This document shows, in pieces, positions 1-9,307 of a stretch of DNA of 41,293 nucleotides. The notes below the pieces were generated by a model that worked only from the letters and a program-made list of their open reading frames with translations, was not told the DNA's origin and searched no databases. Within the stretch, counting starts at the first letter, position 1, and each line of letters begins with the position of its first letter. The stretch is taken from positions 34,755 to 76,047 of the forward strand of contig NZ_JASMRU010000027.1 of NCBI RefSeq assembly GCF_030462585.1, written 5' to 3'. This DNA comes from Pseudomonas sp. CAN1 (GTDB lineage Bacteria; Pseudomonadota; Gammaproteobacteria; Pseudomonadales; Pseudomonadaceae). The translations under genes and the position numbers were made by a program.

Positions 1-350
1 GGCCGCGCGCGCCCAGTTCGGCCGAGATGGTCGGCAGCGGGCAGCCCTTGCCGGGCGCGTTGCGGTGGCCGGGGGAGAGGTACTGGTCGATGAAGCCGGG
101 CAGCGGCTCGGCCTTCTCGAACTGCTGGTCGACGACCGGGCGCAGTTGCTCGGCGGCCTGCTGCAGGGCGATCTCCACCAGCTCGTCCTTGGACTTGAAG
201 TGCGCGTAGAAACCGCCGTGGGTCAGGCCCAGCGCCTTCATCAGCGTCTGCAGGCCGGTGGCGTCCACACCCTCGCTGCGGAAGCGCTGCGCCGCCTCGT
301 TGATGATGCGTTCGCGGGTCTGGGCCTTGTGGTCTTCGGAGTAACGCATG
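1..350 (-). CDS. TetR/AcrR-family transcriptional regulator (3' part outside window)
   Basis: The reading frame starts at ATG (complement of 348-350) and runs off the left edge, so only about 116 N-terminal residues are present. The N-terminus MRYSEDHKAQTRERIINEAA followed by a helix-turn-helix with GLMK/THGGFYAHFKSKDEL is the classic TetR DNA-binding domain (roughly residues 10-58), including the GGFYAHFxSK recognition-helix segment. The remaining visible part is the start of the ligand-binding domain, so the ligand cannot be guessed. It lies in tandem downstream of the thioesterase-thiolase pair on the same strand. Regulation of that pair is plausible (similar GAATGAC-type sequences lie upstream of both) but this is inference. 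Family assignment is firm; target is unknown. Confidence 0.9.
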
Positions 351-448
351 ACCGGTCTCCTGCGGATCATGGAATGCTGGATGTCATTCTAACGCAGGGT
401 TGGCGAGGGGAGGTGATTCAGGACAGACAGGGCATGCGCGGAAAGAGG

Positions 449-511
449 ATCGCGGACGGAGTCCGCTCCTACGATCAACCTCGACCGCGTAGGAGCGGAC
501 TCCGTCCGCGA
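449..511. repeat. REP-type inverted repeat (perfect 23-bp arms)
   Basis: Positions 450-472 and 489-511 are perfect reverse complements built on the core GTAGGAGCGGACTCCGTCC, separated by 16 bases. The same core recurs at 17035-17105 and, with variants, in the clusters at 8877-9172 and 14180-14548. It fits the REP/REPIN-like elements of Pseudomonas. It sits in the gap between the TetR gene and the upstream thiolase gene. Confidence 0.8.
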
Positions 512-559
512 TGTCTTCGCCCAATATCGGGCCCTCAGTGGCACGGTAAGGCGTGACAA

Positions 560-1693
560 TCAGCTAACGGCTTCGAGCAAGGTCGCCACACCTTGCCCAC
601 CGCCAATGCACTGGGTCGCGATGGCATAGCGCCCGCCGGTTTCCTTCAGCAGTGCCGCCGCCTTGCCGGTGATGCGCGCGCCGGTGGCGCCCAGCGGGTG
701 GCCGATGGCGAGGGCGCCGCCGTGCAGGTTGACCCGGTCGCTATCTAGCTCCAGCCCGCGCAGGCAGGCCAGTGCCTGGCTGGAGAAGGCCTCGTTGATC
801 TCCACCAGGTCGATGTCGGCCATGCGCAGTCCGGCGCGGTCGAGCAGCTTGCGGGTCGCATAGAGCGGGCCCATGCCCATGATTTCCGGCGGGCAGCCGA
901 CCACGGCGACGGCCTTCACTCGCGCCAGGATGTCCAGCCCGTTGGCGCGGGCGAAGTCCTCGCTGCACACCAGTACGGCCGCCGCGCCATCGGTGAGCGG
1001 CGAGGCGGTGCCGGCGGTAACGCTGCCGCCGAAGGCCGGCTTGAGCTGCGTCAGCGCCTCCAGGTTGGTGCCGGGGCGGATGCAGCCATCCTCGCTGACA
1101 ACGCCATTGGGCGTGTCGACGGGCACGATTTCCGCCGCCAGCAGGCCCTGCTCGCGGGCGCGGGCAGCCTTGGCGTGGGAGTCCACGGCCATGGCTTCCT
1201 GGTCCGCGCGGGAGATGCCGAAGCGCTCGGCGACGATCTCGGCAGTTTGCCCCATGGGCATGTAGGCCTGGGGGAACTCCGCCAGCAGGCGCGGGTTGGG
1301 CGAGAGGTTGAAGCCGCCCATGGGCACGCGGGTCATGGATTCCACGCCCGCGCAGATGAAGGCATCCCCCGCGCCGAGCTGGATCTGCCCGGCGGCGAAG
1401 TGAATGGAGGTCATGGACGAGCCGCAGAAGCGGTTCACCGTGGCGCCGGCCACCGTTTCCGGCAGCCCGGCGAGGAAGCCGGTGATGCGCGCCAAGTTCA
1501 TGCCCTGTTCGGCCTCGGGGTAGGCGCAGCCCATGATCAGGTCTTCGATCAGCCGGGCGTCCAGGCCACTGCGCGCTACCAGGCCCTTGACCGTCTGCGC
1601 GGCGAGGTCGTCCGGGCGCACGTCGATCAGCGCGCCTTTTTTCGCGAAGTGGAACGGGGAGCGGGCATAACCCGCGATGACGACGGAAGTCAT
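560..1693 (-). CDS. Thiolase family protein (acetyl-CoA C-acyltransferase)
   Basis: A 377-residue thiolase that would cleave a 3-ketoacyl-CoA with CoA (or run the reverse condensation) in the cytoplasm. All three catalytic elements are visible: nucleophile C90 in NRFCGSSM, H332 in GHPLGATGA, and C362 in QCIGGGQG. The length is close to the 380-400 residues usual for the family. The start [16 protein letters not shown] is preferred over upstream in-frame codons because AGGAGA lies about 7 bases ahead and it leaves 17 bases to the thioesterase gene, giving a two-gene unit. The pairing with a PaaI-type thioesterase suggests acyl-CoA turnover rather than polyhydroxyalkanoate synthesis. The natural substrate chain length cannot be read from the sequence. 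Confidence 0.9.
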   Translation of the reverse strand: MTSVVIAGYARSPFHFAKKGALIDVRPDDLAAQTVKGLVARSGLDARLIEDLIMGCAYPEAEQGMNLARITGFLAGLPETVAGATVNRFCGSSMTSIHFAAGQIQLGAGDAFICAGVESMTRVPMGGFNLSPNPRLLAEFPQAYMPMGQTAEIVAERFGISRADQEAMAVDSHAKAARAREQGLLAAEIVPVDTPNGVVSEDGCIRPGTNLEALTQLKPAFGGSVTAGTASPLTDGAAAVLVCSEDFARANGLDILARVKAVAVVGCPPEIMGMGPLYATRKLLDRAGLRMADIDLVEINEAFSSQALACLRGLELDSDRVNLHGGALAIGHPLGATGARITGKAAALLKETGGRYAIATQCIGGGQGVATLLEAVS

Positions 1694-1710
1694 GGTCGTT
1701 CTCCTGAATG

Positions 1711-2250
1711 TCAGCGCCCGAGGATCAGGCAGGTGGTGGAGCCGGTGGCGTAGAGCCGGCCGTCCACGTCGTAGAGGCGGCCCTCGGCCAGGGCGGTGGA
1801 GCGGCCGATGTGCACCAGGGTGCCTTCGGCGCGGATCGGCCCGGTGTCGCGGGTCAGTGCGCGGATGTAGCTGATGCGCAGGTCGGTGGTGGTGTAGCCC
1901 AGCCCCGGTTCGAGCATGGTGTGCACCGCGCAGCCCATGGCCGAGTCCAGCAGCGTCGCCGCGTAGCCGCCGTGCACGGTGCCCAGCGGGTTGTAGTGGC
2001 GCATGTCCGGGGTGCCCTGGAAGATGAAGCGGCCCTGGCCCCATTCCAGCGGGACGAAGCCGATCAGCGCATTGATCGGCGGGGCGGGCAGCTCGCCGGC
2101 GCCGATGCCGTCGAAGAACTCCTGGGGCGTCTTGCCGCGCAATTCCTGCAGCGACACCACGCCAGGTTCGGCCAGGCGCTGGCGCATCTGCGCGGCCGCC
2201 GCTTCCCAGGCGGCAATCTTCTGTTCACGGGTGAGTGTCAGTTCGGTCAT
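1711..2250 (-). CDS. PaaI family thioesterase (hotdog fold)
   Basis: A 179-residue protein with a single hotdog domain in its C-terminal two thirds. The segment NPLGTVHGGYAATLLDSAMG is the PaaI/4HBT signature, with HGG and the following D as the catalytic and CoA-binding region. The N-terminal ~60 residues are helical and contain RGKTPQEFFDGIGAGELPAP, a pre-domain common to this subfamily. It should hydrolyse acyl-CoA or aryl-CoA thioesters in the cytosol, releasing CoA. It is the first gene of the unit with the thiolase gene (17-base gap). The start is set at MTELTLTREQK, the first Met giving a normal-length protein; the upstream extension lacks family similarity and would cross an apparent promoter region. 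Confidence 0.88.
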   Translation of the reverse strand: MTELTLTREQKIAAWEAAAAQMRQRLAEPGVVSLQELRGKTPQEFFDGIGAGELPAPPINALIGFVPLEWGQGRFIFQGTPDMRHYNPLGTVHGGYAATLLDSAMGCAVHTMLEPGLGYTTTDLRISYIRALTRDTGPIRAEGTLVHIGRSTALAEGRLYDVDGRLYATGSTTCLILGR

Positions 2251-2275
2251 CGCAAGGCTCCGGCAATCAAATATT

Positions 2276-2309
2276 ACGGTCGTCATACTAGCATTGAATG
2301 ACGATCGGC
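2276..2309. promoter_or_regulatory. Candidate operator upstream of the thioesterase-thiolase unit
   Basis: An imperfect inverted repeat (GTCGTCAT ... ATGACGATC) lies 26-59 bases upstream of the thioesterase start. The element GAATGACGATC at 2296-2306 resembles GAATGACATC on the complement of 380-389, just upstream of the TetR gene, where GAATG (372-376) and CATTC (385-389) form an inverted repeat. A shared TetR-type site is possible. The similarity is short, so this is only a suggestion. Confidence 0.25.
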
Positions 2310-2377
2310 ATATAAGTGGCGGAAGCGCCATCCAGCAGGGCTGAAGCGACAGGCTGAAAAGAGGAAGGAGAGGGCGG

Positions 2378-2399
2378 CTGGCGGAGCGGACTCCGCCAG
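2378..2399 (-). terminator. Intrinsic terminator of pbpG
   Basis: CTGGCGGAG-CGGA-CTCCGCCAG is a perfect 9-bp stem with a 4-base loop just after the pbpG stop. On the minus strand it is followed by a pyrimidine/T-rich run ending in CTCTTTTC. It matches the end of the minus-strand pbpG transcript. Confidence 0.6.
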
Positions 2400-2413
2400 C
2401 GCGGGGGAGGAGC

Positions 2414-3346
2414 TTACTCGGCGTTGGCCGTGATGTTGGCCGCACGCGCCTGACTGCGCTGGGCCTTGTACTGCAGGGCGACGGCGGGCACCGGCGAGGC
2501 GACACCGGTTTCCACCCAGCGGCGGATGCGGCTGGCGTCGGCCACGTGGGTGCGCTTGCCGAAGGCATCGAGCAGGGCCAGGGCGACCGGGCGGCCGTTC
2601 ATCATGGTGACCATCACCAGGCAGTGGCCGGCGTCGTTGGTGAAGCCGGTCTTGGTCAGGCGGATGTCCCACTTGCCGTTGCGCACCAGCGGGTTGGTGT
2701 TGAAGAAGCTCAGGGAGTAGCTGGGCTTGCTGAAGCGTGCGTCGCTGGTCGCGGTGGTGCTCATCGCGCGGATCTGCGGGTAGGTGTAGGCGGCCTTGGC
2801 CAGGCGGATCAGGTCGTTGGCGTCGGAGACGTTGTGGATCGACAGGCCGGTGGGCTCGACGTAGTGGGTGCTGGTCATGCCGAGGGATTTCGCCTTGGCG
2901 TTCATCGCCGCGACGAAGGCTTTCGAGCCGCCCGGATAGTTGTGGGCGAGGCTCGCGGCCGCGCGGTTCTCCGAGGACATCAGCGCCAGCAGCAGCATGT
3001 TCTGGCGGCTGATCATGCTGCCCAGGTGGACGCGGGAGAACACGCCCTTCATCTCGGCGGTCTCGGAGATGTCCACGGGGATCAGCTCGTTCATCGGCAG
3101 CTTGGCGTCCAGGGTGACCATGGCGGTCATCAGCTTGGTCACCGAGGCGATGGGCACCACCAGGTTGGGATTGCTGGAGTAGAGGGTCTTGCCGTTTTCC
3201 AGGTCGACCACCAGGGCGCTGCCGGAGGCGAGCACCAGCTCCTTGGGCGATGCCGCCTTGGCGGGGGAGGCGGCGAAGGTGTTCGATGAACAGACAACAG
3301 CGGCACAGGCAAACAGCAGGCTCAGTATCGAACGACGACTAGGCAT
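2414..3346 (-). CDS. pbpG: D-alanyl-D-alanine endopeptidase (PBP7 type, peptidase S11)
   Basis: A 310-residue periplasmic serine enzyme that cleaves D-Ala-mDAP cross-links in peptidoglycan. The three motifs of the penicillin-binding fold are present in order: SVTK (S68-K71, nucleophile and base), SEN (S125-N127) and KTG (K233-G235). The first ~25 residues ([16 protein letters not shown]...NTFAA) form a Sec signal peptide. There is no large C-terminal amphipathic anchor beyond the short tail, which fits the PBP7/PbpG group rather than DacA/DacC. The start at MPSRRSILS is chosen because the signal peptide begins there, although no strong Shine-Dalgarno is visible. It stands alone, with a terminator behind it and a divergent acyl-CoA ligase gene in front. 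Confidence 0.9.
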   Translation of the reverse strand: MPSRRSILSLLFACAAVVCSSNTFAASPAKAASPKELVLASGSALVVDLENGKTLYSSNPNLVVPIASVTKLMTAMVTLDAKLPMNELIPVDISETAEMKGVFSRVHLGSMISRQNMLLLALMSSENRAAASLAHNYPGGSKAFVAAMNAKAKSLGMTSTHYVEPTGLSIHNVSDANDLIRLAKAAYTYPQIRAMSTTATSDARFSKPSYSLSFFNTNPLVRNGKWDIRLTKTGFTNDAGHCLVMVTMMNGRPVALALLDAFGKRTHVADASRIRRWVETGVASPVPAVALQYKAQRSQARAANITANAE

Positions 3347-3870
3347 GGATGTAATTCGCAAGATTATGGTGGGAATGTGTCTACATCCATGTAGGCAATT
3401 TCCGCGAATTCTAATGCAAGGTCCGCCATAGCGCACGTGGTGCGGGGCGTCTCAGATTGCGACAGCCTGAGACGTACCGGCACCTGTTTCAGCAAGGCCG
3501 CAACCCGCGCTGGACATCGCGGCGCGGCAGCTTGCCCGAGCTGTTGCGAAATGCAACCGGAACGGCGTCCGCTTGAACGGCTGAAAACCTTCTGAAAGCC
3601 GCGCCGTATATGGCGTTCAGGCCGGATGGCACGCTTTGTGAGTAGCTATCCTTCAATGAGCGGAGGCGCCCGGCCCGCTGCGCTGCCAATGGTCGGGCAA
3701 TGGTCGGGGTTGCGTTTACCTTTACGTTAACGTAAACATGTCCCGCAGCCTGCGACCGGCCAGTCAGCCGCGTGGCTGCCGGTAAGCAAGCGCGGTTCCC
3801 GACGCCCGACGTCGCTGCCTGAACCGCTCGTTCAGCGTTGATCCCAGAACAAGCACAACAAGGGAAAGCC
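3347..3870. other. Divergent intergenic region pbpG / acyl-CoA ligase
   Basis: No convincing gene lies in these 524 bases. They contain a 14-bp dyad CTACATCCATGTAG at 3381-3394 just upstream of pbpG. An 8-bp inverted repeat CGTCTCAG/CTGAGACG lies at 3448-3455 and 3467-3474. The LiuR-like palindrome listed separately is at 3721-3736. Promoters for both divergent genes must lie here, but I cannot place them with certainty. Confidence 0.5.
3721..3736. promoter_or_regulatory. LiuR-like palindromic operator TTTACGTTAACGTAAA
   Basis: This is a perfect 16-bp palindrome with two ACGT cores, 134 bases upstream of the acyl-CoA ligase start. It resembles the operator described for LiuR, a MerR-family regulator of branched-chain amino acid and short-chain acyl-CoA catabolism in gamma-proteobacteria. 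The perfect symmetry and A/T content against a GC-rich background argue that it is functional. Assignment to LiuR is from memory of the motif, not from a search. Confidence 0.6.
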
Positions 3871-5550
3871 ATGAACCACCTGAGTTACACCCGCGGCCCG
3901 CAGGACAAGCCCCTGCTGGCCATGACCGTCGGCGCAGCCTTCGACGCCACCGTCGAGCGTTTCGCCCCGCGCGAGGCGCTGGTCGTGCGTCACCAGAACC
4001 TGCGCTACACTTGGGCCGAACTGGCCGAGGTGGTCAATGGCATCGCCCGCGCTTTTCTAGCCCTCGGCCTGCGTCCCGGCGACCGCCTGGGAATCTGGGC
4101 GCCCAACTGCGCGCAGTGGTGCGTCACCCAGTTCGCCAGCGCCAAGGTCGGCGCCGTGCTGGTCAACATCAACCCGGCCTACCGGGTGAACGAACTCGAA
4201 TATGCGCTCAAGCAGTCCGGCTGCCGCTGGCTGGTGTGCGCCGACTCCTTCAAGTCCTCGGATTACCACGGCATGCTCGCCGACCTGCTGCCTGAACTGG
4301 GGCAGGGCCGGCCGGGCGAGCTGTCCAGCGACCGCCTGCCGGAGCTGCGCGGGGTGATCAGCCTGTCCGACAGCGCGCCCACCGGCTTCCTGCGCTGGAG
4401 CCAGCTGGAGCCGCTGGGCCGAGGCATCGCCGCCGGCGAACTCGCCGAGCGCCAGGCGCTGCTGCAGTTCGACGAGCCGATCAACATCCAGTACACCTCC
4501 GGCACCACCGGCTTCCCCAAGGGCGCCACGCTCAGCCACTACAACATCCTCAACAACGGCCTGATGGTCGGCGACAGCCTCGGCCTCACCGAGCACGACC
4601 GCCTGGTGATCCCGGTGCCGCTGTACCACTGCTTCGGCATGGTGATGGGCAACCTCGGCTGCCTGACCCACGGCTCCACCATGATCTACCCCGCGCCGAG
4701 CTTCGAGCCCGAGGCGACCCTGGCGGCGGTGGCGGAAGAAAAGGCCACCGCGCTGTACGGCGTACCGACCATGTTCATCGCCGAACTGGACCACCCGACC
4801 CGCCGCGACTTCGACCTGTCGAGCCTGCGCACCGGCATCATGGCCGGCGCCACCTGCCCGATCGAAGTGATGCGCCGGGTCATCGACGAGATGCACATGG
4901 CCGAAGTGCAGATCGCCTACGGTATGACCGAGACCAGCCCGGTGTCGCTGCAGACCGGCCCGGAAGACGACCTGGAAACCCGCGTCACCACGGTCGGCCG
5001 CACCCAGCCGCACCTGGAAAGCAAGATCATCGACGCCGACGGCCGCATCGTCCCGCGCGGCACCATCGGCGAGCTGTGTACCCGTGGCTACAGCGTGATG
5101 CTCGGCTACTGGAACAACCCGCAGGCGACCTCCGAGGCCATCAGCCCGGCGCGCTGGATGCTCACCGGCGACCTCGCCGAGATGGACGAAGCCGGCAACG
5201 TGCGCATCGTCGGGCGCAGCAAGGACATGATCATCCGCGGCGGCGAGAACATCTATCCGCGCGAGATCGAGGAATTCCTCTACACCCACCACGCCGTCGC
5301 TGACGCCCAGGTGATCGGCATCCCCGACGAGAAGTACGGCGAGGAACTGGTGGCCTGGGTCAAGTTCCACCCCGGCCACAGCGTCGTCGAAGACGAGCTG
5401 CGCGCCTTCTGCAAGAACGCCATCGCCCACTTCAAGGTGCCGCGCCACTTCCGCTTCTGCGACGAGTTCCCGATGACGGTGACCGGCAAGATCCAGAAGT
5501 TCCGCATGCGCGAGATCAGCATCGAAGAGGTGCGCAGCAAGCGTGGTTGA
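3871..5550 (+). CDS. Acyl-CoA synthetase (AMP-binding; fatty-acid-CoA ligase)
   Basis: A 559-residue member of the ANL adenylate-forming superfamily that activates a carboxylic acid to its acyl-CoA using ATP. Visible motifs are the P-loop [11 protein letters not shown] (residues ~208-218), the GMTET adenylate-binding motif (~351), the hinge [13 protein letters not shown] and [16 protein letters not shown], and the catalytic lysine K540 in TGKIQK. The start at [10 protein letters not shown] is preferred because AGGGA lies 5 bases ahead; an upstream in-frame Met lacks this. Domain layout and length match medium/long-chain ligases of the P. aeruginosa PA2557 kind (recognised from memory). A LiuR-like operator upstream suggests a branched or short-chain acid substrate. 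The AraC gene follows 51 bases downstream. Confidence 0.9.
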   Translation: MNHLSYTRGPQDKPLLAMTVGAAFDATVERFAPREALVVRHQNLRYTWAELAEVVNGIARAFLALGLRPGDRLGIWAPNCAQWCVTQFASAKVGAVLVNINPAYRVNELEYALKQSGCRWLVCADSFKSSDYHGMLADLLPELGQGRPGELSSDRLPELRGVISLSDSAPTGFLRWSQLEPLGRGIAAGELAERQALLQFDEPINIQYTSGTTGFPKGATLSHYNILNNGLMVGDSLGLTEHDRLVIPVPLYHCFGMVMGNLGCLTHGSTMIYPAPSFEPEATLAAVAEEKATALYGVPTMFIAELDHPTRRDFDLSSLRTGIMAGATCPIEVMRRVIDEMHMAEVQIAYGMTETSPVSLQTGPEDDLETRVTTVGRTQPHLESKIIDADGRIVPRGTIGELCTRGYSVMLGYWNNPQATSEAISPARWMLTGDLAEMDEAGNVRIVGRSKDMIIRGGENIYPREIEEFLYTHHAVADAQVIGIPDEKYGEELVAWVKFHPGHSVVEDELRAFCKNAIAHFKVPRHFRFCDEFPMTVTGKIQKFRMREISIEEVRSKRG

Positions 5551-5601
5551 TCACCCGATGCCTGCCTGCGCCCTGGCGCGCGCCCGGAATGCCGGGGCGC
5601 C

Positions 5602-6618
5602 ATGGGCGTAGAGAAGGGCACCATCTCCATCCGCCTGGTCAGCGAAGCGCTGGCCGAGTTTCGTCGCGCCGGCCGCGATGACGCTCCGCTATTGTCCGCC
5701 GCCGGCATCGCCCCGGAGCTGTTCGGCAAGCCCTATGCGCGGGTTTCCAGCCAGGCCTACGCACGGCTCTGGCTGCGCCTGGCGAAGGAGATGGACGACG
5801 AGTTCTTCGGCATGAACGCGCGACGGATGAAATCCGGCAGCTTCAACTTCATGACCGCCGCGGCGGTGCGCGAGCCGACCCTGGAAGCGGCGATGAACGC
5901 TGCACTGCGTTTCATGGGACTGGTGTTCGACGACTTCACCCCGCGCCTGACGCGCCAGGAAGGCTTGGCCGCCATCGTCCTCGATGAACCCGAGGGCCCG
6001 GCGCCGCGCGCCTTCTGCTACTTCACCCTGTGGCTGATGCTGCACGGCCTGGCCTGCTGGCTGGTGGGTCGGCGCATCCCGGTGCTGGCCATCGAGCTGC
6101 GCTGCCCGCAGCCGGACTTCATCGCCGACTACCGGGTGATGTTCAGCGAGAACCTCAACTTTTCCCGCCGCCAGTCGCGCCTGCTATTCAACGCCGAGGC
6201 GCTCGACCTGCCGGTGCGCCGCGATGAACGCGAGCTGCGGCGCTTCCTCGGTGGCGCGCCGGCCAACATCCTGGTGCGCTACCGCGACCCGCAGAGCCTC
6301 GCCGCACGTACCAAGGCCTACCTGCGCAGCCTGAAGTTCGAGCGCTGGCCGGACCTCGACGCCCTTGCCGGGCACTTCTACATGGCGCCCTCGACCCTGC
6401 GCCGCAAGCTCGCCGCCGAAGGGCAGTCCTACCAGGCGCTCAAGGACCAGCTGCGCCGCGACCTCGCCATCGCGCGGCTGGACAGCGGCGACGGCAACTT
6501 CGCCGACCTCGCGGAAGAGCTGGGTTTTGCCGACACCAGTGCCTTCTACAAGGCCTTCCGCAAATGGACCGGATCGACGCCCGGGCAGTACCGCGCGCTG
6601 ATCCGCCAGGAGCCCTGA
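5602..6618 (+). CDS. AraC-family transcriptional regulator
   Basis: A 338-residue regulator. The C-terminal ~100 residues carry the two helix-turn-helix units of AraC/XylS, from DLDALAGHFYMAPSTLRRKL through FADLAEELGFADTSAFYKAF to KWTGSTPGQYR. The N-terminal ~200 residues match the 'arabinose-binding domain of AraC transcription regulator' type (VSSQAYARLWLRLAKEMDDE), typical of Pseudomonas regulators such as OruR and ArgR-like sensors of small molecules. It lies 51 bases after the acyl-CoA ligase gene on the same strand and probably regulates it or its substrate pathway. The ribosome binding site is weak (GGGGCGCC), so the start could be slightly further in. The effector is unknown. Confidence 0.88.
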   Translation: MGVEKGTISIRLVSEALAEFRRAGRDDAPLLSAAGIAPELFGKPYARVSSQAYARLWLRLAKEMDDEFFGMNARRMKSGSFNFMTAAAVREPTLEAAMNAALRFMGLVFDDFTPRLTRQEGLAAIVLDEPEGPAPRAFCYFTLWLMLHGLACWLVGRRIPVLAIELRCPQPDFIADYRVMFSENLNFSRRQSRLLFNAEALDLPVRRDERELRRFLGGAPANILVRYRDPQSLAARTKAYLRSLKFERWPDLDALAGHFYMAPSTLRRKLAAEGQSYQALKDQLRRDLAIARLDSGDGNFADLAEELGFADTSAFYKAFRKWTGSTPGQYRALIRQEP

Positions 6619-6700
6619 AATTTAAGGGCTCGGCTCAAGTAGCCGCCTTACAAGCCGATAAAACTCCCAAGAACTGCTTGTTGCTCAAGGACGCCACTCC

Positions 6701-8848
6701 ATGCCCCTTTCCCGCCTTTCGATCCAGTGGAAGATCACGCTGCTGACCGGCCTCTGCCTGCTCTGCATCGTCTGCCTGCTGGTCGGCCTCTCGCTGTTCC
6801 GGATGAGCCACGACGCGCAGCTGATCAAGGCGGCCAACGCGGACATGCTCAAGGACGCGGCCAAGTCGCGGATGCAGGCGCGCAGTGAGCAGCAGGCGGA
6901 GATCATCCAGCGCTTCTTCACCGACGTTTACCACTTCGGCAACCAGTTCTCCCGCCAGGTCGCCCAGCTGCGCGAGCAGTCGATCAGGCACGGCGCAGAA
7001 GCCGGTGGCGTGCGCAAGGACCTCAACCAGCTGGTGCGCGACGGGCTGAAGAGCAACCCGAACCTGCTCAGTCTCTACGTGGTCTTCGAGCCCGATGCAC
7101 TGGACGGCCAGGACGCCGCCTTCCATGACCAGCCCGATGCCGGCAGCAACGAGAAAGGCCGCTTCGGCGCCTACTGGGCGCAGAAGGCCTCCGGCGAGAT
7201 GACCGGTCTTGCGGTCACCGAGGACATGATCGCCGACACCTCCGTCATGCTCGACGGCAGCCCGTTCAACACCTGGCAGCTGTGCCCGCTGCAGACCCGC
7301 AAGGCCTGCGTGCTCAACCCGTATTTCGACAGCGCCTCGGGCAGCAAGGTGCTGATGACCACCGTGACCTTCCCGCTGATCGACCAGGGCAAGGTCATCG
7401 CCGTGATCGGCATCGACATCAGCCTGAGCCGCCTGCAGCAGCTCAGCGTGGATGGCGACCGCCAGCTCTACGACGGCGCCGGTAGCGTCAGCATCGTCAG
7501 CCCGGCCGGCCTGCTCGCCGGCTACAGCAGCGATGAAGCGCTGCTCGGTCAGCCGCTGGCCAAGGCCATCCCCGGCCAGGCTGCCGAGCTGCTGTCCCTG
7601 CAGGCCGGCGGTCGTCCGCAGGTGCTGGAGCAGGATGGCCAGCTGCGCGTGCTGCAACCGCTGCTGCCGATCCCGGATGCCACCAAGCCCTGGGCCGTGG
7701 TCCTCGATGTACCGCAGGACGTGCTGCTGGCCCCGGCGCTGGAACTGCAGAAACAGCTGGATGAACGCAACTCCAGTGGCGCCCTGTGGCAGACCCTGTT
7801 CGGCCTCGCTGCCGCCATCGTCGGCCTGCTGCTGGTCTGGCTCACCGCCCGCGGCGTGACCCGGCCGATCCTCAATGTCGCCGCCATGCTGCGCAACATT
7901 GCCAGCGGCGAAGGCGACCTGACCAAACGCCTGGACTACGCCGGCAAGGACGAACTGGGCGAGCTGGCCGGCTGGTTCAACCGCTTCCTCGACAAGCTGC
8001 AGCCGATCATCCGCGACGTGAAGTCCTCGGTGCAGGACGCCCGCGCCACCGCCGACCAATCCTCGGAAATCGCCAGCCAGACCAGCGCCGGCATGCAGCA
8101 GCAGTTCCGCGAAGTCGACCAGGTGGCCACCGCCTCGCAAGAGATGAGCGCCACCGCCCACGACGTCGCCAACAGCGCCGCCATGGCCGCCGATGCCGCC
8201 CGCGGCGCCGATGGGGCGACCCGTGATGGCTTGAGCGTCATCGACAGCACCACCCGCTTGATCGACGAACTGGCCAGCGACATGAGCAGCGCCATGAGTC
8301 AGGTGGAAGGTCTGGCGGCGAGCAGCGAGCAGATCGGCTCGGTGCTGGAAGTGATCCGCGGCATCGCCGAGCAGACCAACCTGCTGGCGCTCAACGCCGC
8401 CATCGAAGCCGCCCGCGCCGGTGAGGCCGGGCGTGGCTTTGCGGTGGTCGCCGACGAAGTGCGCAACCTCGCCAAGCGCACCCAGGACTCGGTGGAGGAA
8501 ATCCGCCAGGTCATCGAAGGCTTGCAGAACGGCACCCGCGATGTAGTCGGTGCCATGAGCAACAGCCACCGTCAGGCGCAGGACAGCGTGAGTCAGGTCG
8601 AGCAGGCGGTTGCTGCGCTGAAGCGCATCGGCGACGCGGTGGGCGTGATCACCGACATGAACCTGCAGATCGCCAGCGCCGCCGAGGAACAGAGCGCGGT
8701 GGCCGAGGAGATCAACCGCAACGTCGCCGGCATCCGCGACGTGACCGAATCGCTGTCCAGCCAGGCGCAGGAATCGGCGCAGGTGAGCCAGTCGCTGAAC
8801 AAGCTGGCCAATCATCAGCAGGGGTTGATGGATCAATTCCGCGTTTGA
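6701..8848 (+). CDS. Methyl-accepting chemotaxis protein with dCache-type sensor
   Basis: A 715-residue inner-membrane chemoreceptor. TM1 is at about residues 11-33. A long periplasmic domain (~35-360), with [11 protein letters not shown] and [11 protein letters not shown] motifs, fits a double Cache domain, which binds amino acids, polyamines or organic acids. TM2 is at ~362-382, followed by a HAMP domain ([20 protein letters not shown]), methylation helices, and the invariant signalling tip [19 protein letters not shown] (~554-572). There is no C-terminal CheR-docking pentapeptide (it ends DQFRV). AAGGACG precedes the start. The N-terminus and length recall TlpQ, the polyamine/histamine receptor of P. 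aeruginosa, but that is memory only, so no symbol is given. It probably feeds the main CheA system, since no che genes are nearby. Confidence 0.92.
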   Translation: MPLSRLSIQWKITLLTGLCLLCIVCLLVGLSLFRMSHDAQLIKAANADMLKDAAKSRMQARSEQQAEIIQRFFTDVYHFGNQFSRQVAQLREQSIRHGAEAGGVRKDLNQLVRDGLKSNPNLLSLYVVFEPDALDGQDAAFHDQPDAGSNEKGRFGAYWAQKASGEMTGLAVTEDMIADTSVMLDGSPFNTWQLCPLQTRKACVLNPYFDSASGSKVLMTTVTFPLIDQGKVIAVIGIDISLSRLQQLSVDGDRQLYDGAGSVSIVSPAGLLAGYSSDEALLGQPLAKAIPGQAAELLSLQAGGRPQVLEQDGQLRVLQPLLPIPDATKPWAVVLDVPQDVLLAPALELQKQLDERNSSGALWQTLFGLAAAIVGLLLVWLTARGVTRPILNVAAMLRNIASGEGDLTKRLDYAGKDELGELAGWFNRFLDKLQPIIRDVKSSVQDARATADQSSEIASQTSAGMQQQFREVDQVATASQEMSATAHDVANSAAMAADAARGADGATRDGLSVIDSTTRLIDELASDMSSAMSQVEGLAASSEQIGSVLEVIRGIAEQTNLLALNAAIEAARAGEAGRGFAVVADEVRNLAKRTQDSVEEIRQVIEGLQNGTRDVVGAMSNSHRQAQDSVSQVEQAVAALKRIGDAVGVITDMNLQIASAAEEQSAVAEEINRNVAGIRDVTESLSSQAQESAQVSQSLNKLANHQQGLMDQFRV

Positions 8849-8876
8849 CCGCCTAACTCTGCCGCATGAGGCTCTT

Positions 8877-9172
8877 GTAGGAGCGGAGCTTCTCCGCGAA
8901 ATCCCGGCGCAGCCGGGACATGGGTTGACCGGCCTGACGGCCGGTTCGCGGATAAGATCCGCTCCTACAGGTGAGCACGGTATTTAGCCGGTTGAGGTAG
9001 GAGCGGGCCATGCCTGGGATCGACCGGCGATACCGCAGTTCGGGCGGGTTCGCGAGCAAGCTCGCTCCTACAGGATTGCACCGTGCGCTCTTCGTAGGAC
9101 CGAGGGGGACGCCTAGTTCTTGCTCGCGAACCGCACGGCACCTGACCCATCGCGGACGAAGTCCGCTCCTAC
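8877..9172. repeat. Cluster of three REP-type inverted-repeat units
   Basis: Three units each begin GTAGGA(G/C) and end with its inverse GCTCCTAC: 8877-8968, 8997-9071 and 9094-9172. The inner sequences differ (CGGAGCTTCTCCGCG, CGAGCAAGCTCG, CGGACGAAGTCCG), showing several REP subtypes side by side. Each unit folds into a long hairpin with inner GGCGCAGCC-type stems. They fill the gap between the chemoreceptor gene and the acyl-CoA ligase operon. I see no gene in 8849-9307. Confidence 0.8.
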
Positions 9173-9307
9173 GTATTTCCAACCATCGCGCTAAACCCTG
9201 GCTGTCCAATCCGCTCATCCAGATTGGCGGCTTTCGACATTGCCCGCGGGCCAGCGCGGCGGGAACATCAGGGGACTCCAGACAAGAACAAACCCAGGAG
9301 TTCCGCG

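Noticed and set aside
4057-5448. 463-residue minus-strand frame opposite the first acyl-CoA ligase
   Set aside because: It is a shadow frame; the ligase motifs on the plus strand are intact.
6635-8836. 733-residue minus-strand frame opposite the chemoreceptor
   Set aside because: It has His/Gly/Ala-rich translation with no motifs, and the plus strand carries unmistakable HAMP and signalling-tip sequences.
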